Assembly (NCBI RefSeq): GCF_024832785.1
Contig: NZ_CP116615.1
Span: forward strand, 1,488,001-1,552,000
From: Fontisphaera persica
GTDB lineage: Bacteria; Verrucomicrobiota; Verrucomicrobiia; Limisphaerales; Fontisphaeraceae
Reading direction: 5' to 3'
Length of the DNA: 64,000 nt
Shown here: positions 36,811 to 46,814 of the stretch, in pieces
How positions within the stretch are numbered: the first letter of the stretch is position 1
How the letters are laid out: each line of letters begins with the position of its first letter
Translations under genes and position numbers: made by a program
The notes under the pieces: generated by a model
What the model saw: only the letters and a program-made list of their open reading frames with translations
Databases searched by the model: none
What the model was told of the DNA's origin: nothing

Positions 36811-39048
36811 ATGTCGGCCCTCACCACATATCCCGCCCCAGCCCATGACCAGTCCTCGCCCTGGCTGGGAAGCTCCTGGGGTATCACCGTGTGCCGCATT
36901 TTGGCCACCGCTCTGGTATTGATTGGGCTGCTGACGCTGGCCGGGTGGCATCTGGGCAACGAGCGCTTGACCCATTGGCGGCGGGATTGGGTACCCATGG
37001 CATACAACACCGCCTTAAGCATGGCCTTTCTGGGGGCCGCCCTCCTGTCCGCGACTTTCCACCGGCGGCACTTAAGCCGGTTTTTCACCGTATTTCCTTT
37101 CCTGTTGGGGGTACTAACCGTCTTTCAACATCTCAGCGGCATCTCCCTGGAATTGGATGAATGGATGGTGGCCCTAGAGACGTCCGTAGGCTCACAATCG
37201 CCCACCCGGGTGGCCTTAAGCAGTGGTTTGTGCTTCTTATTCACGAGTCTCGGGGTGTGGCTGGTCAACCGCGAAAAATTGCCAGAGTCTTGCCGGATTT
37301 CCATCAACCTCCTGGCCTGCCTGGTTATGGGCATTGCCCTGGCGGCCATGGTGGGATTTGTGCAAGGGTTGGCCCCGGAACAGGCATGGGGGCGATTTAA
37401 CCTCATGGCTTTCCACAGTGCCTTGAGTTTTCTGCTGGCCAATGCGGCTTTGTTGCTATGGCTGCGCGAGAAAACTCCATCCGCCGCCTCCCAACCCTCC
37501 CCGCTACCCGCAGTCGCCGGCGGCATGGCCATCTTCACCTTGGCCTTGATATTCAGCCAAACCTTGCGCAACGAAGAAAGCCTGGCCTTGCAAAGGAATT
37601 GTTCGGATGCAGCCAATCTGGCCGCCGCTTATTGGACCAACCACCTGCATCACTACGATTCCACGCTGCAATTTCTGCGCAGTGTCTGGGCAGAAGAAGG
37701 CCCCCTCAGCCGGCAACAATTCGAGCAACTGGCTGGTTTGATTGCCGCCCGCCATCCCGATTTGCAGGCGCTGCAATGGTTGGACCCTCAAGGCATGGTG
37801 CAGTGGTGCATGCCGGTTCAAGGCAACGAGGCCATATTGGGCCAGTCGGGTATTTTCGACACGGTCCGGCGGCAGGCGCTGGAGCAAGCCCGACAAAGCC
37901 GTTCCCTCGCCCTGTCAGCATCCATCGAGTTGAAACAGGGGGGACTGGGATTTTTAATGTACCTGCCCCTGGAAAAACAGGGTCAATATGATGGCGCGCT
38001 GGCCGGCGTTTTTCGTTATGCCGACCTTGCCCATTACAACTGGGGCCGGCTGGCAAGCATGTTCGAATTGCGGCTGCGAGATGTTAAGACCTTCCAGCAA
38101 ATCGTTTTCCCAGAAAAGCTGCCAGCGAAGGAGGTCTTCAATGGCTACACCCAAAAACGGGAAATCGTGTTCAAAGGCGCCCATTGGCAATTGGAGCTGA
38201 CCCCTCGCCGCGAAACGGTCTTGCGCTCCTTGAGTTTGCTGCCTCGCGTGGTCTTGGGCGGAGGCGCGGTAATGGGGGTCATGACCGGCTGGCTCATTTA
38301 CCTCCTGCAGGCCTCCAGCCAGGCCTCACGGGAATTGCGCCGCACCAATGAGCTCCTGCAGGCTGACATCGCGGAACGCCATCGAGCTGAGCAGGCTCTC
38401 CAGGAGCGGGAGGCGGGGTTGCGGCTGGCGCAAAGGGTGGCAAACATTGGCAGTTGGGAGCTGGATTTAAGCACCCAACAAATTACGTGGTCAGATCAAA
38501 CTTACCGGATATTCGGTTTCACAACCGGCAATTTCACGCCAACGCGGGACAACTTTTATGCGCTGGTACGACCGGAAGACCGAGATTTGCTGAAGCAAAG
38601 AATCGAAGCCTTGATCAGGGAAGGCGGGGCTTTCGATCACGAGTTCACGGTACTGCTCCCTGGTGGCCGCGAACGCATTATGCACGAGCAAGCCGCCGTG
38701 GTGGTCATGCCCCATAGTGGCGCCGTCAAAGTCATCGGGGTGGTGCGGGACATCACCGAAATGCGTCTGGCCCAACAGGAACGGGAAAAACTTATTGTGG
38801 AGCTGCAGGAAGCTCTCGAAAATGTAAAAACCCTCAGCGGCTTGCTGCCCATCTGTGCCAGTTGCAAGAAAATCCGCGATGACCAGGGCTATTGGAATCA
38901 AATCGAGGTCTATCTTCAGAAACACTCCGACGCCAAGTTTACCCATGGACTTTGCCCCGACTGCGTCCGGAAGCTTTACCCTGAATTGGGGGATATCACC
39001 ATCCCCACCAAGCATGCCCCCAAGGGAAACCCTGAATCACAAGCCTGA
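36811..39048 (+). CDS. Membrane CHASE/PAS sensor without a kinase, ending in a four-Cys module
   Basis: 745-aa sensory protein. Residues 25-250 have about seven hydrophobic helices (MASE-like). A periplasmic CHASE domain follows (about 255-470: AAAYWTNHLHHYDSTLQFLRSVW, ALQWLDPQGMVQW, GIFRYADL-like strand), then a TM near 478-500 and a coiled coil. A PAS domain spans about 545-655 (GSWELDLSTQQITWSDQTYRIFG) with a PAC tail. A short C-terminal module with C682-x2-C685...C715-x2-C718 (LPICASCKKIRDDQGYWNQI ... GLCPDC) ends the protein. No HisKA, GGDEF, EAL or methyl-accepting domain follows. The Cys pairs suggest metal binding. The output route is not known; the coiled coil could signal through a partner protein. 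Confidence 0.85.
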   Translation: MSALTTYPAPAHDQSSPWLGSSWGITVCRILATALVLIGLLTLAGWHLGNERLTHWRRDWVPMAYNTALSMAFLGAALLSATFHRRHLSRFFTVFPFLLGVLTVFQHLSGISLELDEWMVALETSVGSQSPTRVALSSGLCFLFTSLGVWLVNREKLPESCRISINLLACLVMGIALAAMVGFVQGLAPEQAWGRFNLMAFHSALSFLLANAALLLWLREKTPSAASQPSPLPAVAGGMAIFTLALIFSQTLRNEESLALQRNCSDAANLAAAYWTNHLHHYDSTLQFLRSVWAEEGPLSRQQFEQLAGLIAARHPDLQALQWLDPQGMVQWCMPVQGNEAILGQSGIFDTVRRQALEQARQSRSLALSASIELKQGGLGFLMYLPLEKQGQYDGALAGVFRYADLAHYNWGRLASMFELRLRDVKTFQQIVFPEKLPAKEVFNGYTQKREIVFKGAHWQLELTPRRETVLRSLSLLPRVVLGGGAVMGVMTGWLIYLLQASSQASRELRRTNELLQADIAERHRAEQALQEREAGLRLAQRVANIGSWELDLSTQQITWSDQTYRIFGFTTGNFTPTRDNFYALVRPEDRDLLKQRIEALIREGGAFDHEFTVLLPGGRERIMHEQAAVVVMPHSGAVKVIGVVRDITEMRLAQQEREKLIVELQEALENVKTLSGLLPICASCKKIRDDQGYWNQIEVYLQKHSDAKFTHGLCPDCVRKLYPELGDITIPTKHAPKGNPESQA

Positions 39049-39051
39049 CTG

Positions 39052-39321
39052 CTAATTTTGCGGCGGCTGGAGTTTTTTCAGCCCCACTTCGTGGGCGATG
39101 TCATCAAACTCCTCGCGGCTGACGTCATCCAAGGTCTTGCCTTTCCTGGCGAGTTTTTCGTTGATTTTGATGGCCTTTTCCGTCATGGCCTCGTGCGTTT
39201 CCTGCGTTCCTCCCACCAGGGCAAAATTAGGGCCTGTGGTCACGCGTTTGTGGCCGTCGCTGTCCAATCCCACTCCCAGCAGGAGGGCTTTTTTCTTCTT
39301 TTTGGGCGGTTGACTCGCCAT
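39052..39321 (-). CDS. Small conserved-looking protein of unknown function
   Basis: 89-aa protein with a lysine-rich start (MASQPPKKKKKALLLGVGLD), a central KRVTTGPNFALVGGTQETHEAM segment and a Glu/Lys-rich C-terminal helix region (TEKAIKINEKLARKGKTLDDVSREEFDDIAHEVGLKK). No TM segment or known domain. It resembles short uncharacterised proteins of Planctomycetota and Verrucomicrobiota that share the 'GxxLDxDGHxRxTxGxNFxLxGGSxxTHExMxE' pattern, as I remember it. It converges with the sensor gene with 3 bp between the stops. Confidence 0.65.
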   Translation of the reverse strand: MASQPPKKKKKALLLGVGLDSDGHKRVTTGPNFALVGGTQETHEAMTEKAIKINEKLARKGKTLDDVSREEFDDIAHEVGLKKLQPPQN

Positions 39322-39662
39322 TGGCGCACAATACTGGCAAAAGACCCGGCGCGCAAACGGAAAACGTCCAAGGATTGGGAAAGAATGGGCAAGTCGTGCC
39401 CCCTATGGAAAGTTGGAGGCAAGTGCGGGCCGCTTGTGCATCCGTCAGCATTATTAACTTGGATTTTCCGATGCCGCATTGAAGGAATCCCCCGGCGAAA
39501 AACCAAGCGGCAAACCCACCCTTTGGGCCTCTTGGCCCCTGCTTCCGCCGCGTCCTCCTTGCGTTTTTCCGCGCCCATGTTGACTTTGGGGCGGATTCAC
39601 GGATACAGTTTTAGCAGAACTCCATACGCCGCCGGTGGGAGTCCCCCAAAGGTCCGGCGGCA
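39322..39662. other. 341-bp intergenic region with no recognised feature
   Basis: Lies between the divergent small-protein gene (-) and the first pilus ATPase gene (+), so it should hold both promoters. I see no consensus -35/-10 pair, no RNA structure and no convincing short gene. Open frames here are low-complexity and unlike proteins. Confidence 0.5.
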
Positions 39663-41384
39663 GTGACAACCAATTTTGTGGCTGCCAAAGACGACTATTT
39701 ATTGGACCTGCTCATGGACATGGGCGTAGTAACCCATGACCAGGTGGCGCAAGCCCGGCAGGAAGCGGAAGCAGGCGGTGCCGGGGTGGTGGACACACTG
39801 CTGGCGCGACGCTGGATTACACCCCAGGACGTCACCAACGCCAAAGCCGTGTATTTCGGCGCGGAAGTAGTGCAACTGGCCGACCTGCGCATCGAAGACA
39901 GCGTCATCTCCTCCTTGCGGCGTGACCTGGCCAAGCGTTACCGGGCCATTCCCATTTATAAACACGGCAACACCATGGCCGTGGCCCTGGCAGACCCCTC
40001 CGACCTCGACACGATTGACGCGCTTCACCACGCGCTGAAGATGGAAATCGAGGTCAAGGTGGCCTCGGAAGCGGAAATTGACGCGGCGCTATCCAAGTAC
40101 TACGGCGCGGAAGACGACCAGGTGGGCATGATGATTCAAAACATCACCGAGGGTGATGTGGCGGTGCAGGCCATGACCAAGGCGGCCGGCGAGGATGATG
40201 GCTCCGTGGTGGAATCCGACGCGCCCATCATCCGGCTGGTCAACAACATGATTGTGGAGGCCTTCAAGATGCGGGCCTCGGACATCCACCTAGAGCCGCT
40301 GTCCAAATCCTTCCGTGTCCGTTACCGTATTGACGGTGTGCTGCACGAGATTAAAGGCCCCCCCAAAAAGCTGCAGGCCTCGATCATCAGCCGCATTAAA
40401 ATCATGTCCAACATGTCCATTGCCGAGCGCCGGATACCCCAGGACGGCCGTATCCAAACCTCGGTGGGCGGCAAAATGATTGACCTGCGCGTCTCGTGCA
40501 TCCCCACCAATCACGGGGAAAGCATCGTCATGCGTATTTTGGACAAGGAAGGGCTGCGGCTGGGACTGCCCGAACTGGGCTTTTTTACGGATGACCAGCA
40601 AACGTTTGAGCGTCTGATTGGTCTGCCGGACGGCATCATCCTGGTCACCGGCCCCACCGGTTCCGGCAAAACCACCACGCTTTACTCCGTCCTTAATTTC
40701 ATCAACCGTCCGGACCGTAAAATCATCACGGTGGAGGACCCGGTGGAATACCTGCTGAGCGGCATCAACCAGGTACAGGTCAACGAAATCGTGGGTCTGA
40801 CCTTCGCCACCGCCTTGCGGGCCATGCTCCGCCAAGCCCCCAACATCATCATGATTGGTGAGATACGCGACCTGGAGACCGCCTCCATCGCCATCAACGC
40901 CTCGCTCACCGGTCACCTGGTGTTCAGCACCTTGCATACCAACGACGCGCCCAGCGCCGTGACCCGTTTGATTGACATCGGCGTCAAGCCCTTCCTGGTG
41001 GCTTCCTCCACCCGCGCCATCATGGCCCAGCGCCTGGTGCGCAAAGTTTGCAAACGTTGCGCCGCCCCTTATGAACCCACCGAGCATGAGCGCCGCGTGC
41101 TCAACCTGGACCCCAACACCCCCGGCGCCAACTTCCTCAAAGGCCGCGGGTGCGGCGATTGCAATAAAACCGGCTACCGGGGGCGCATGGGCATTTTTGA
41201 GATTTTTGTGGTGGACGACGAAGCCCGCAAACTGATTTATGAGAAAGTCCAGGCCTCCATTTTACGCGCCCGCGCCCGCGAAACCGGCATGCGCACCCTG
41301 CGCGAGGATGGCACGCGCAAGGTGCTGGCCGGCCTGACCACCCCCGACGAGGTCATCCGCGCCACGCTGGCGGATGTAGATTAG
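39663..41384 (+). CDS. PilB/GspE-type assembly ATPase (first copy)
   Basis: 573-aa hexameric ATPase powering type IV pilus extension or type II secretion. The N-terminal MshEN-like domain (about 1-150) includes LMDMGVVTHDQVAQARQEA and AVALADPSDLDTIDALHHAL. The ATPase has SDIHLEPL, RIMSNMSIAERRIPQDGRI-like arm, Walker [11 protein letters not shown] (about 330), the Asp box, Walker B MIGEIRDLETASIA and His box [14 protein letters not shown] zinc site CKRC...CGDC is near 463-500. Start is GTG 39663. It leads the cluster pilB-pilT-pilB-pilC; pilT begins 56 bp downstream. Whether it serves pili or secretion cannot be decided because no pilin or secretin is nearby. Confidence 0.93.
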   Translation: MTTNFVAAKDDYLLDLLMDMGVVTHDQVAQARQEAEAGGAGVVDTLLARRWITPQDVTNAKAVYFGAEVVQLADLRIEDSVISSLRRDLAKRYRAIPIYKHGNTMAVALADPSDLDTIDALHHALKMEIEVKVASEAEIDAALSKYYGAEDDQVGMMIQNITEGDVAVQAMTKAAGEDDGSVVESDAPIIRLVNNMIVEAFKMRASDIHLEPLSKSFRVRYRIDGVLHEIKGPPKKLQASIISRIKIMSNMSIAERRIPQDGRIQTSVGGKMIDLRVSCIPTNHGESIVMRILDKEGLRLGLPELGFFTDDQQTFERLIGLPDGIILVTGPTGSGKTTTLYSVLNFINRPDRKIITVEDPVEYLLSGINQVQVNEIVGLTFATALRAMLRQAPNIIMIGEIRDLETASIAINASLTGHLVFSTLHTNDAPSAVTRLIDIGVKPFLVASSTRAIMAQRLVRKVCKRCAAPYEPTEHERRVLNLDPNTPGANFLKGRGCGDCNKTGYRGRMGIFEIFVVDDEARKLIYEKVQASILRARARETGMRTLREDGTRKVLAGLTTPDEVIRATLADVD

Positions 41385-41440
41385 CCCATGACGCCCAAAG
41401 TGAACTGTTGAAAATCTAAAACTAAGCCGCAGGTTAGTTT

Positions 41441-42583
41441 ATGTCCTATCAGATGTCTGATCTGTTGCAGTTGGTGGTCTCCGAAGGGGCCTCTGACCTG
41501 CACATTCGTGTCGGTGTGCCGCCGGTCATCCGGCTGCATGGCATCCTGCATCGGGTGGAAGGCCCCCCGTGCACCAACGAAGATACGGAGGAATTGATGC
41601 GCAGTATTTCCTCCGATGACCACATCCAGCAGGTGCGCGAAAACGGCACCGCCGACTTCGGTTTTGCCTTTGGCGACATGGCTCGTTTCCGCGTGTCCGT
41701 GTTCAAAGAACGTGGCCAGTTCGCCCTGGTGCTTCGCCAAATCCCCAACAAACTGCTGACCTTGGAGCAAATCGGCCTGCCGCGGCAGACCATCATGACG
41801 CTGCTGTACAAGCCGCGTGGTCTCATCCTGGTTACCGGTCCCACCGGTTCCGGCAAATCCACCACGCTGGCCTCGATGATTGACATCATCAATCAGGAGC
41901 GGGATGACGCGCACATCGTCACCATCGAGGACCCCATTGAATATTATCACTATCACAAGAAGGCCATTGTCACCCAGCGCGAGGTGCACGTGGACGTGCC
42001 CAGTTTCGCTGAAGCCCTGCGCCGCGTGCTGCGCCAGGACCCGGACATCATTCTGGTGGGCGAAATGCGCGACCTCGAAACCATCGAAGCTGCCATCACC
42101 GCCGCGGAAACTGGCCACCTGGTGTTCGGCACGCTGCACACCACTGGCGCTGCCAAGACGATTGACCGTATTGTGAACGCCTTTCCGATGAACCAGCAGG
42201 AAATGATCCGCATCCAGCTCTCAACTGTGCTCCAGGCGGTCATTTCCCAGTTGCTCATCCCGCGCTGCGACAAGCCGGGTCGGGTGGCGGTGTACGAAAT
42301 CATGATCAACACCCCGTCCATTGCCGCGTTGATTCGTGACAACAAGACCTTCCGCATTGCCTCAGACATTCAGACCGGCGCCAAATATGGCATGGTCACC
42401 CTGGACGGTTATTTGATGGAGAAATACATGCAGGGGATTATCGCCCGCGAGGAAGTCATCAACAAGTGCCAGGACCCGGTGACCATGATGCAGAAATTAC
42501 AGGAATACGACATCGCCAAGGCCGCCGAGGCCGCCCGGGCAGGGGTGGCCCCCACCGCCGCCGCGCCCGCGCCAGCTTCCTGA
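41441..42583 (+). CDS. pilT: Twitching motility retraction ATPase PilT
   Basis: 380-aa ATPase that drives pilus retraction. It has a PilT N-terminal PAS-like domain ([21 protein letters not shown]), then Walker [11 protein letters not shown], Asp box, Walker [16 protein letters not shown] and His box [25 protein letters not shown]. The retraction-specific motif is close to the AIRNLIRE consensus ([15 protein letters not shown]). The C-terminal tail is Ala/Pro-rich. It lies between two PilB-like genes with 12 bp to the second. PilT strongly suggests genuine retractable pili rather than only secretion. Confidence 0.94.
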   Translation: MSYQMSDLLQLVVSEGASDLHIRVGVPPVIRLHGILHRVEGPPCTNEDTEELMRSISSDDHIQQVRENGTADFGFAFGDMARFRVSVFKERGQFALVLRQIPNKLLTLEQIGLPRQTIMTLLYKPRGLILVTGPTGSGKSTTLASMIDIINQERDDAHIVTIEDPIEYYHYHKKAIVTQREVHVDVPSFAEALRRVLRQDPDIILVGEMRDLETIEAAITAAETGHLVFGTLHTTGAAKTIDRIVNAFPMNQQEMIRIQLSTVLQAVISQLLIPRCDKPGRVAVYEIMINTPSIAALIRDNKTFRIASDIQTGAKYGMVTLDGYLMEKYMQGIIAREEVINKCQDPVTMMQKLQEYDIAKAAEAARAGVAPTAAAPAPAS

Positions 42584-42595
42584 AATGCGTAGCCT

Positions 42596-44299
42596 ATGCC
42601 CGACCTCATTCACGATCCTTTTCTGAACCTGATCCGCGAGCGCAGTCTGCTGGACGACATGCAGATTGAGGAAGTCGTTCAGGAGCATCAGCGCACCGCC
42701 AAGCCCCTCCACCAAATCCTGGTGGACTTTGGCCTCATGGACATGGAGACCCAGTTGCAGGTCAAGGCCGAAGCGCTGGGCACGGAGGTGGTGGAGCTGG
42801 AAAAACGCGAAATCCCCCCGGACGTGATTGCCACCATCCCGGCGGCGGTGGCCCGCATGTACCAATGCGTGCCGGTGGCGGTCTATGGCAACTCCGTGCA
42901 GGTGGCCCTGGCCGATCCCTTCAACCTCACCGCCGCCGATGACATCAGCGTCAGCAGCGGGCGCGAAGTCATCGTGGTGGTGGCTGATCCCAATGCCATT
43001 GAGCGCGCCATTTCGCGTTATTACGGCGAAGAAGGGGTGGACGTGAACAGCGCGCTGAAAGAACTGGGCGAGGATGAAACCATCGCCCGGGAAATATCCG
43101 AAGTCTCCGAGGAGAACCTTGGCGAGCTGATGGACCTGGCCAATGAAACGCCCATCATTAAATTTGTGAATCTGGTGCTCTACCAGGCCATTAAAGACCG
43201 GGCCAGCGACATCCATTTTGAACCTTTTGAGGACGAATTCAAAATCCGCTACCGCGTGGACGGGGCCCTCTACGAAATGGCGCCCCCGCCCAAGCACCTG
43301 GCCCTGCCCGTGATTTCGCGCATCAAGGTCATGGCCAATCTCAACATTTCGGAGCGCCGCCTGCCCCAAGACGGCCGCATCAATTTTCCCATGGGCAACC
43401 GGCAGGTGGACATGCGCGTCTCCTGCCTGCCCACCCAGTTTGGCGAGTCGGTGGTGCTTCGCGTCCTGGACCGCTCCGCCGTCAACCTGGACATCGAATC
43501 CCTGGGCTTCCCCAAATACGTTTATGATTACATGCTGGAGGCCATCCAGCAGCCCAACGGCATTATTGTTGTCACCGGCCCCACCGGCTCCGGCAAAACC
43601 ACCACCTTGTACTCCTGCCTGCGCAAGGTGAACACCATTGACTCCAAGCTTCTCACCATTGAGGACCCCGTGGAGTACGACATCGAGGGCATTATGCAGG
43701 TGGCCGTCAACGAGGCGGTGGGCATGACCTTCGGCAAGGCCCTCCGCGCCTTTCTCCGCCAAGACCCCGACATCATCATGGTGGGGGAAATGCGCGACGT
43801 GGAAACCGCCCAAATCGCCATCCAGGCCTCCCTCACCGGCCACCTGGTCTTGAGCACCCTCCACACCAATGATGCCCCCGGCGCAGTGACTCGTTTGATT
43901 GACATGGGGGTGGAGCCCTTCCTGATTTCCTCGTCTTTGATGGCCGTGCTGGCTCAGCGGTTGGTCCGCACGATTTGCAAGAAATGCCGGACCCCCTTTG
44001 AACCCACGGAAAGCCAATTGGCCCTGCTGAACCTTTCCCCTCACGATATCGGGGACAAGATGTTTTATTACGGTCGCGGATGCAATGCCTGCAACGATAC
44101 CGGCTACAAAGGACGAAAAGGCATTTTTGAGCTTCTGCCCATCACTGAACCCATCCGCATCCTCATTAACGAACGCGCCCCCACCGTGGTTATTCGGCAA
44201 AAAGCGGTGGAATTGGGCATGGTCACCCTGCGCGAAGACGGCTTGCGCAGCATCTTTGACGGTGATACTAGTATTGAAGAAGTCGTTAAGTACACCTAA
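42596..44299 (+). CDS. PilB/GspE-type assembly ATPase (second copy)
   Basis: 567-aa ATPase of the same family as the first copy but clearly divergent at the N-terminus ([21 protein letters not shown]). The MshEN-like region is followed by a [49 protein letters not shown] block. Walker [11 protein letters not shown] lies near 328, Walker [15 protein letters not shown], His box [13 protein letters not shown], and zinc site CKKC...CNACNDTGY. 14 bp to pilC. It is likely the motor paired with the downstream PilC, with the first copy a second motor; this is inferred from gene order. Confidence 0.93.
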   Translation: MPDLIHDPFLNLIRERSLLDDMQIEEVVQEHQRTAKPLHQILVDFGLMDMETQLQVKAEALGTEVVELEKREIPPDVIATIPAAVARMYQCVPVAVYGNSVQVALADPFNLTAADDISVSSGREVIVVVADPNAIERAISRYYGEEGVDVNSALKELGEDETIAREISEVSEENLGELMDLANETPIIKFVNLVLYQAIKDRASDIHFEPFEDEFKIRYRVDGALYEMAPPPKHLALPVISRIKVMANLNISERRLPQDGRINFPMGNRQVDMRVSCLPTQFGESVVLRVLDRSAVNLDIESLGFPKYVYDYMLEAIQQPNGIIVVTGPTGSGKTTTLYSCLRKVNTIDSKLLTIEDPVEYDIEGIMQVAVNEAVGMTFGKALRAFLRQDPDIIMVGEMRDVETAQIAIQASLTGHLVLSTLHTNDAPGAVTRLIDMGVEPFLISSSLMAVLAQRLVRTICKKCRTPFEPTESQLALLNLSPHDIGDKMFYYGRGCNACNDTGYKGRKGIFELLPITEPIRILINERAPTVVIRQKAVELGMVTLREDGLRSIFDGDTSIEEVVKYT

Positions 44300-44313
44300 C
44301 GACAAGTACCTTT

Positions 44314-45639
44314 ATGCCAAAATTCAGTTACGTGGCCATGGACTCCCGGGGGAAGGAGACCAAGGGCACTTTGGATGTCGGCTCCCAAAACGAGGCCATT
44401 TCCCGCATCAAGGACATGGGGTTGCACCCCACCCGCATTGTCCAAGTGGACAAAGATAAGGATAAAACCAAGGCCAAGCCCGCCGATACCAAGGGCGCCC
44501 CTGCCAAAAAAGGCGGCTTGCACAAGGAGATTAACCTTAATCTCAACATCAAAATCCCCGGCCTGACCGACCGCGTCAAAAGCAAGGTGCTTACCACCTT
44601 CACCCGCCAGTTGGCGACGCTGGTGGACGCCGGTTTGCCTCTGTTGCGCGGTCTGCGCGTGCTGGAAAAGCAGGAAAAACACCCCCTGTTGAAGAAGATT
44701 ATTGGGGACTTGGGAGCCTCCATCGAAAGCGGCAGCACCTTTTCCGAGGCACTGGCCCAGCACCCCAAGGTGTTCAACCGCCTCTACGTCAACATGGTCA
44801 AAGCCGGCGAGCTGGGCGGCGTGCTGGAAGTCGTGCTCAACCGTCTGGCGGAGTTCATGGAAAAGGCCCAAAAAATCAAGGGCAAGGTCATTTCCGCCAT
44901 GTTCTATCCGGTGGCGGTGCTGGTGGTGGCGGTCACCATCCTGGGCGTTCTGATGGTGTATGTCGTGCCCAAATTCAAGGCCATCTTTGTGGACCTCCTG
45001 GGTCCGGGCAAGGAGCTTCCCCAGTTCACCCAGATTGTGCTGGGGATTAGCGATATGATAGCCAATCATTTCATTGTCACCATGAGTGTTTTGATTGGCC
45101 TGTTCATTCTGTTTCAAATCTTCATCCGCACCAAAGCCGGCCGCAAAATCTTCGACCGCTTTAAACTCAACATGCCCGTGCTGGGGCCGGTGATTAAGAA
45201 AGTGGCGATTTCCCGTTTCACACGCACGCTTGGCACGCTCATTAGCAGCGGCGTGCCGATTTTACAGGCCCTGACCATTGTTAAAGAAACCTCCGGCAAT
45301 GTCATCGTTTCAGACGCCGTCGCCGCCGTCCATGAAAGCGTCAAGGAAGGCGAAACCATCACGGCACCTCTGGAAGCCTCCGGCGTTTTCCCGCCCATGG
45401 TCATCAGCATGGTGGACGTGGGAGAACAAACCGGCGCCCTCCCGGAAATGTTGATGAAAATTGCCGATAACTACGATGACGAAGTGGATAACGCCGTGGC
45501 GGCCATGACCTCGCTCCTGGAGCCTATCATGATTGTGTTCCTGGCGGTCATCGTGGGTAGCATTGTCATCGCCCTGTTCCTGCCCCTCATCTCCATCATT
45601 GACAGCCTCGGTCAGGAAGGGTCCGGGCCGGGAGAATAA
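44314..45639 (+). CDS. pilC: Type IV pilus/type II secretion inner-membrane platform protein
   Basis: 441-aa polytopic inner-membrane protein of the PilC/GspF family, the platform on which the ATPase turns. It has two T2SSF domains (about 85-210: TFTRQLATLVDAGLPLLRGLRVLEKQ..., and 290-410: SRFTRTLGTLISSGVPILQALTIVKE...) and three TM helices (about 190-215, 245-270, 410-435). The N-terminal segment carries a charged Lys/Asp linker (residues 45-75) before the first domain. Last gene of the cluster. No pilin or prepilin peptidase follows. Confidence 0.94.
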   Translation: MPKFSYVAMDSRGKETKGTLDVGSQNEAISRIKDMGLHPTRIVQVDKDKDKTKAKPADTKGAPAKKGGLHKEINLNLNIKIPGLTDRVKSKVLTTFTRQLATLVDAGLPLLRGLRVLEKQEKHPLLKKIIGDLGASIESGSTFSEALAQHPKVFNRLYVNMVKAGELGGVLEVVLNRLAEFMEKAQKIKGKVISAMFYPVAVLVVAVTILGVLMVYVVPKFKAIFVDLLGPGKELPQFTQIVLGISDMIANHFIVTMSVLIGLFILFQIFIRTKAGRKIFDRFKLNMPVLGPVIKKVAISRFTRTLGTLISSGVPILQALTIVKETSGNVIVSDAVAAVHESVKEGETITAPLEASGVFPPMVISMVDVGEQTGALPEMLMKIADNYDDEVDNAVAAMTSLLEPIMIVFLAVIVGSIVIALFLPLISIIDSLGQEGSGPGE

Positions 45640-45827
45640 TCATGCGAAAATATTGCCGGTCACGGACAAAGCACGGGTCTAAAGTGCAAAGGGTGGTTTG
45701 TTGCCCAAGTCCTTGCAGATGGATTCCATATATCTATGTGCAGCCCATTTTGACTTGCACGTCCCCCCCTCCATCGCCAACTAATGCATTGCCCTCTCCC
45801 GGCTAAATCCCATCTCCAACGGCAATC

Positions 45828-46769
45828 ATGACCCCAGCCCAACCTCCAGCATTCGCCGGCATCGAAATTGGCGGTACTAAACTGCAGGTGGTCATTGGGC
45901 GGCCTGGCCACATTGCCGTGCGCCGCCGTCTTCCCGTAAAACCCGAAGCAGGGGGCCAAGGCATTCGGGAACAACTGACTGCTGAATTACCCCCACTGCT
46001 CCGCAAGCAGCCCGTGCGTGCCATTGGCGTGGGCTTCGGCGGTCCGGTGGATTGGCAGCGCGGCATCATTCGGTGCTCCCATCAAGTCCCCGGCTGGGCT
46101 GATTTTCCCCTCGCTGACTGGCTGCGGCATCTGACCCACCTGCCCGTCCATGTGGAAAACGACGCCAACACCGCCGCTCTGGCCGAAGCGCTCCTTGGGT
46201 CTGGGCAGGGTGCCAATCCGGTCTTTTATGTCACCTTGGGCAGTGGGGTCGGCGGTGGGTTGGTCATAAACGACCAGATATACCACGGAGCCATGCCGGG
46301 GGAAGCCGAAATTGGCCATATACGACTCAACCGGGAGGGAATCATCGTGGAGGAGCGCTGCAGCGGTTGGGCGGTGGACCGGCGCATTCGCGAACTGCAA
46401 ACCCGCGGGCTGCGAGGGCCTTGGGGGCCTCTGCTGGCTCAGCATAAGGGTGTAGGCGGCGAAGCCCGGACATTGGCCCCTGCCCTGATGGCAGGTGACC
46501 TAGAGGCCCGCCGTCTTCTGGAGGAAATTGCTGATGACCTGGCCTTTGCGCTGTCTCATGTTGTTCATCTTTGCCATCCGTCGGTAGTAGTCCTGGGAGG
46601 CGGCCTATCTTTGGTGGGAGAGCCCCTTCGCGCCGCCGTAGCCGCCCGCTTGCCCACCTATGTTATGCAAGCCTTCCATCCCGGCCCGGCTGTGCGTCTG
46701 GCTGGGTTGCTGGAGGACGCCGTCCCCATGGGGGCTTTGCTTCTGGCCGCGCAACTTAAATTTGCCTAA
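45828..46769 (+). CDS. ROK-family sugar kinase, zinc-motif-less variant
   Basis: 313-aa ASKHA-fold kinase. The phosphate-1 loop is GIEIGGTKLQVVIG, and the catalytic Asp 112 is in VENDANTAALAEALLG. The phosphate-2 strand VTLGSGVGGGLVIND and the Glu-161/His-164 segment GEAEIGHIRLN follow. The usual ROK zinc signature CxCGxxGCxE is replaced by VEERCSGWAVDRRI, with only Cys 178 retained. It probably phosphorylates glucose or another hexose with ATP, but substrate choice is uncertain because of this substitution. It stands alone, 188 bp after pilC and 45 bp before the GH172-type gene. Confidence 0.87.
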   Translation: MTPAQPPAFAGIEIGGTKLQVVIGRPGHIAVRRRLPVKPEAGGQGIREQLTAELPPLLRKQPVRAIGVGFGGPVDWQRGIIRCSHQVPGWADFPLADWLRHLTHLPVHVENDANTAALAEALLGSGQGANPVFYVTLGSGVGGGLVINDQIYHGAMPGEAEIGHIRLNREGIIVEERCSGWAVDRRIRELQTRGLRGPWGPLLAQHKGVGGEARTLAPALMAGDLEARRLLEEIADDLAFALSHVVHLCHPSVVVLGGGLSLVGEPLRAAVAARLPTYVMQAFHPGPAVRLAGLLEDAVPMGALLLAAQLKFA

Positions 46770-46814
46770 TTCAGCCAGGGCGGCTTTCAAGCTGCCCTGC
46801 GCCATGGCATTACC

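Noticed and set aside
42497-44305. 602-codon open frame antisense to the second PilB gene
   Set aside because: The plus strand carries intact PilB motifs; the antisense product is low-complexity Gly/His/Val and without domains.
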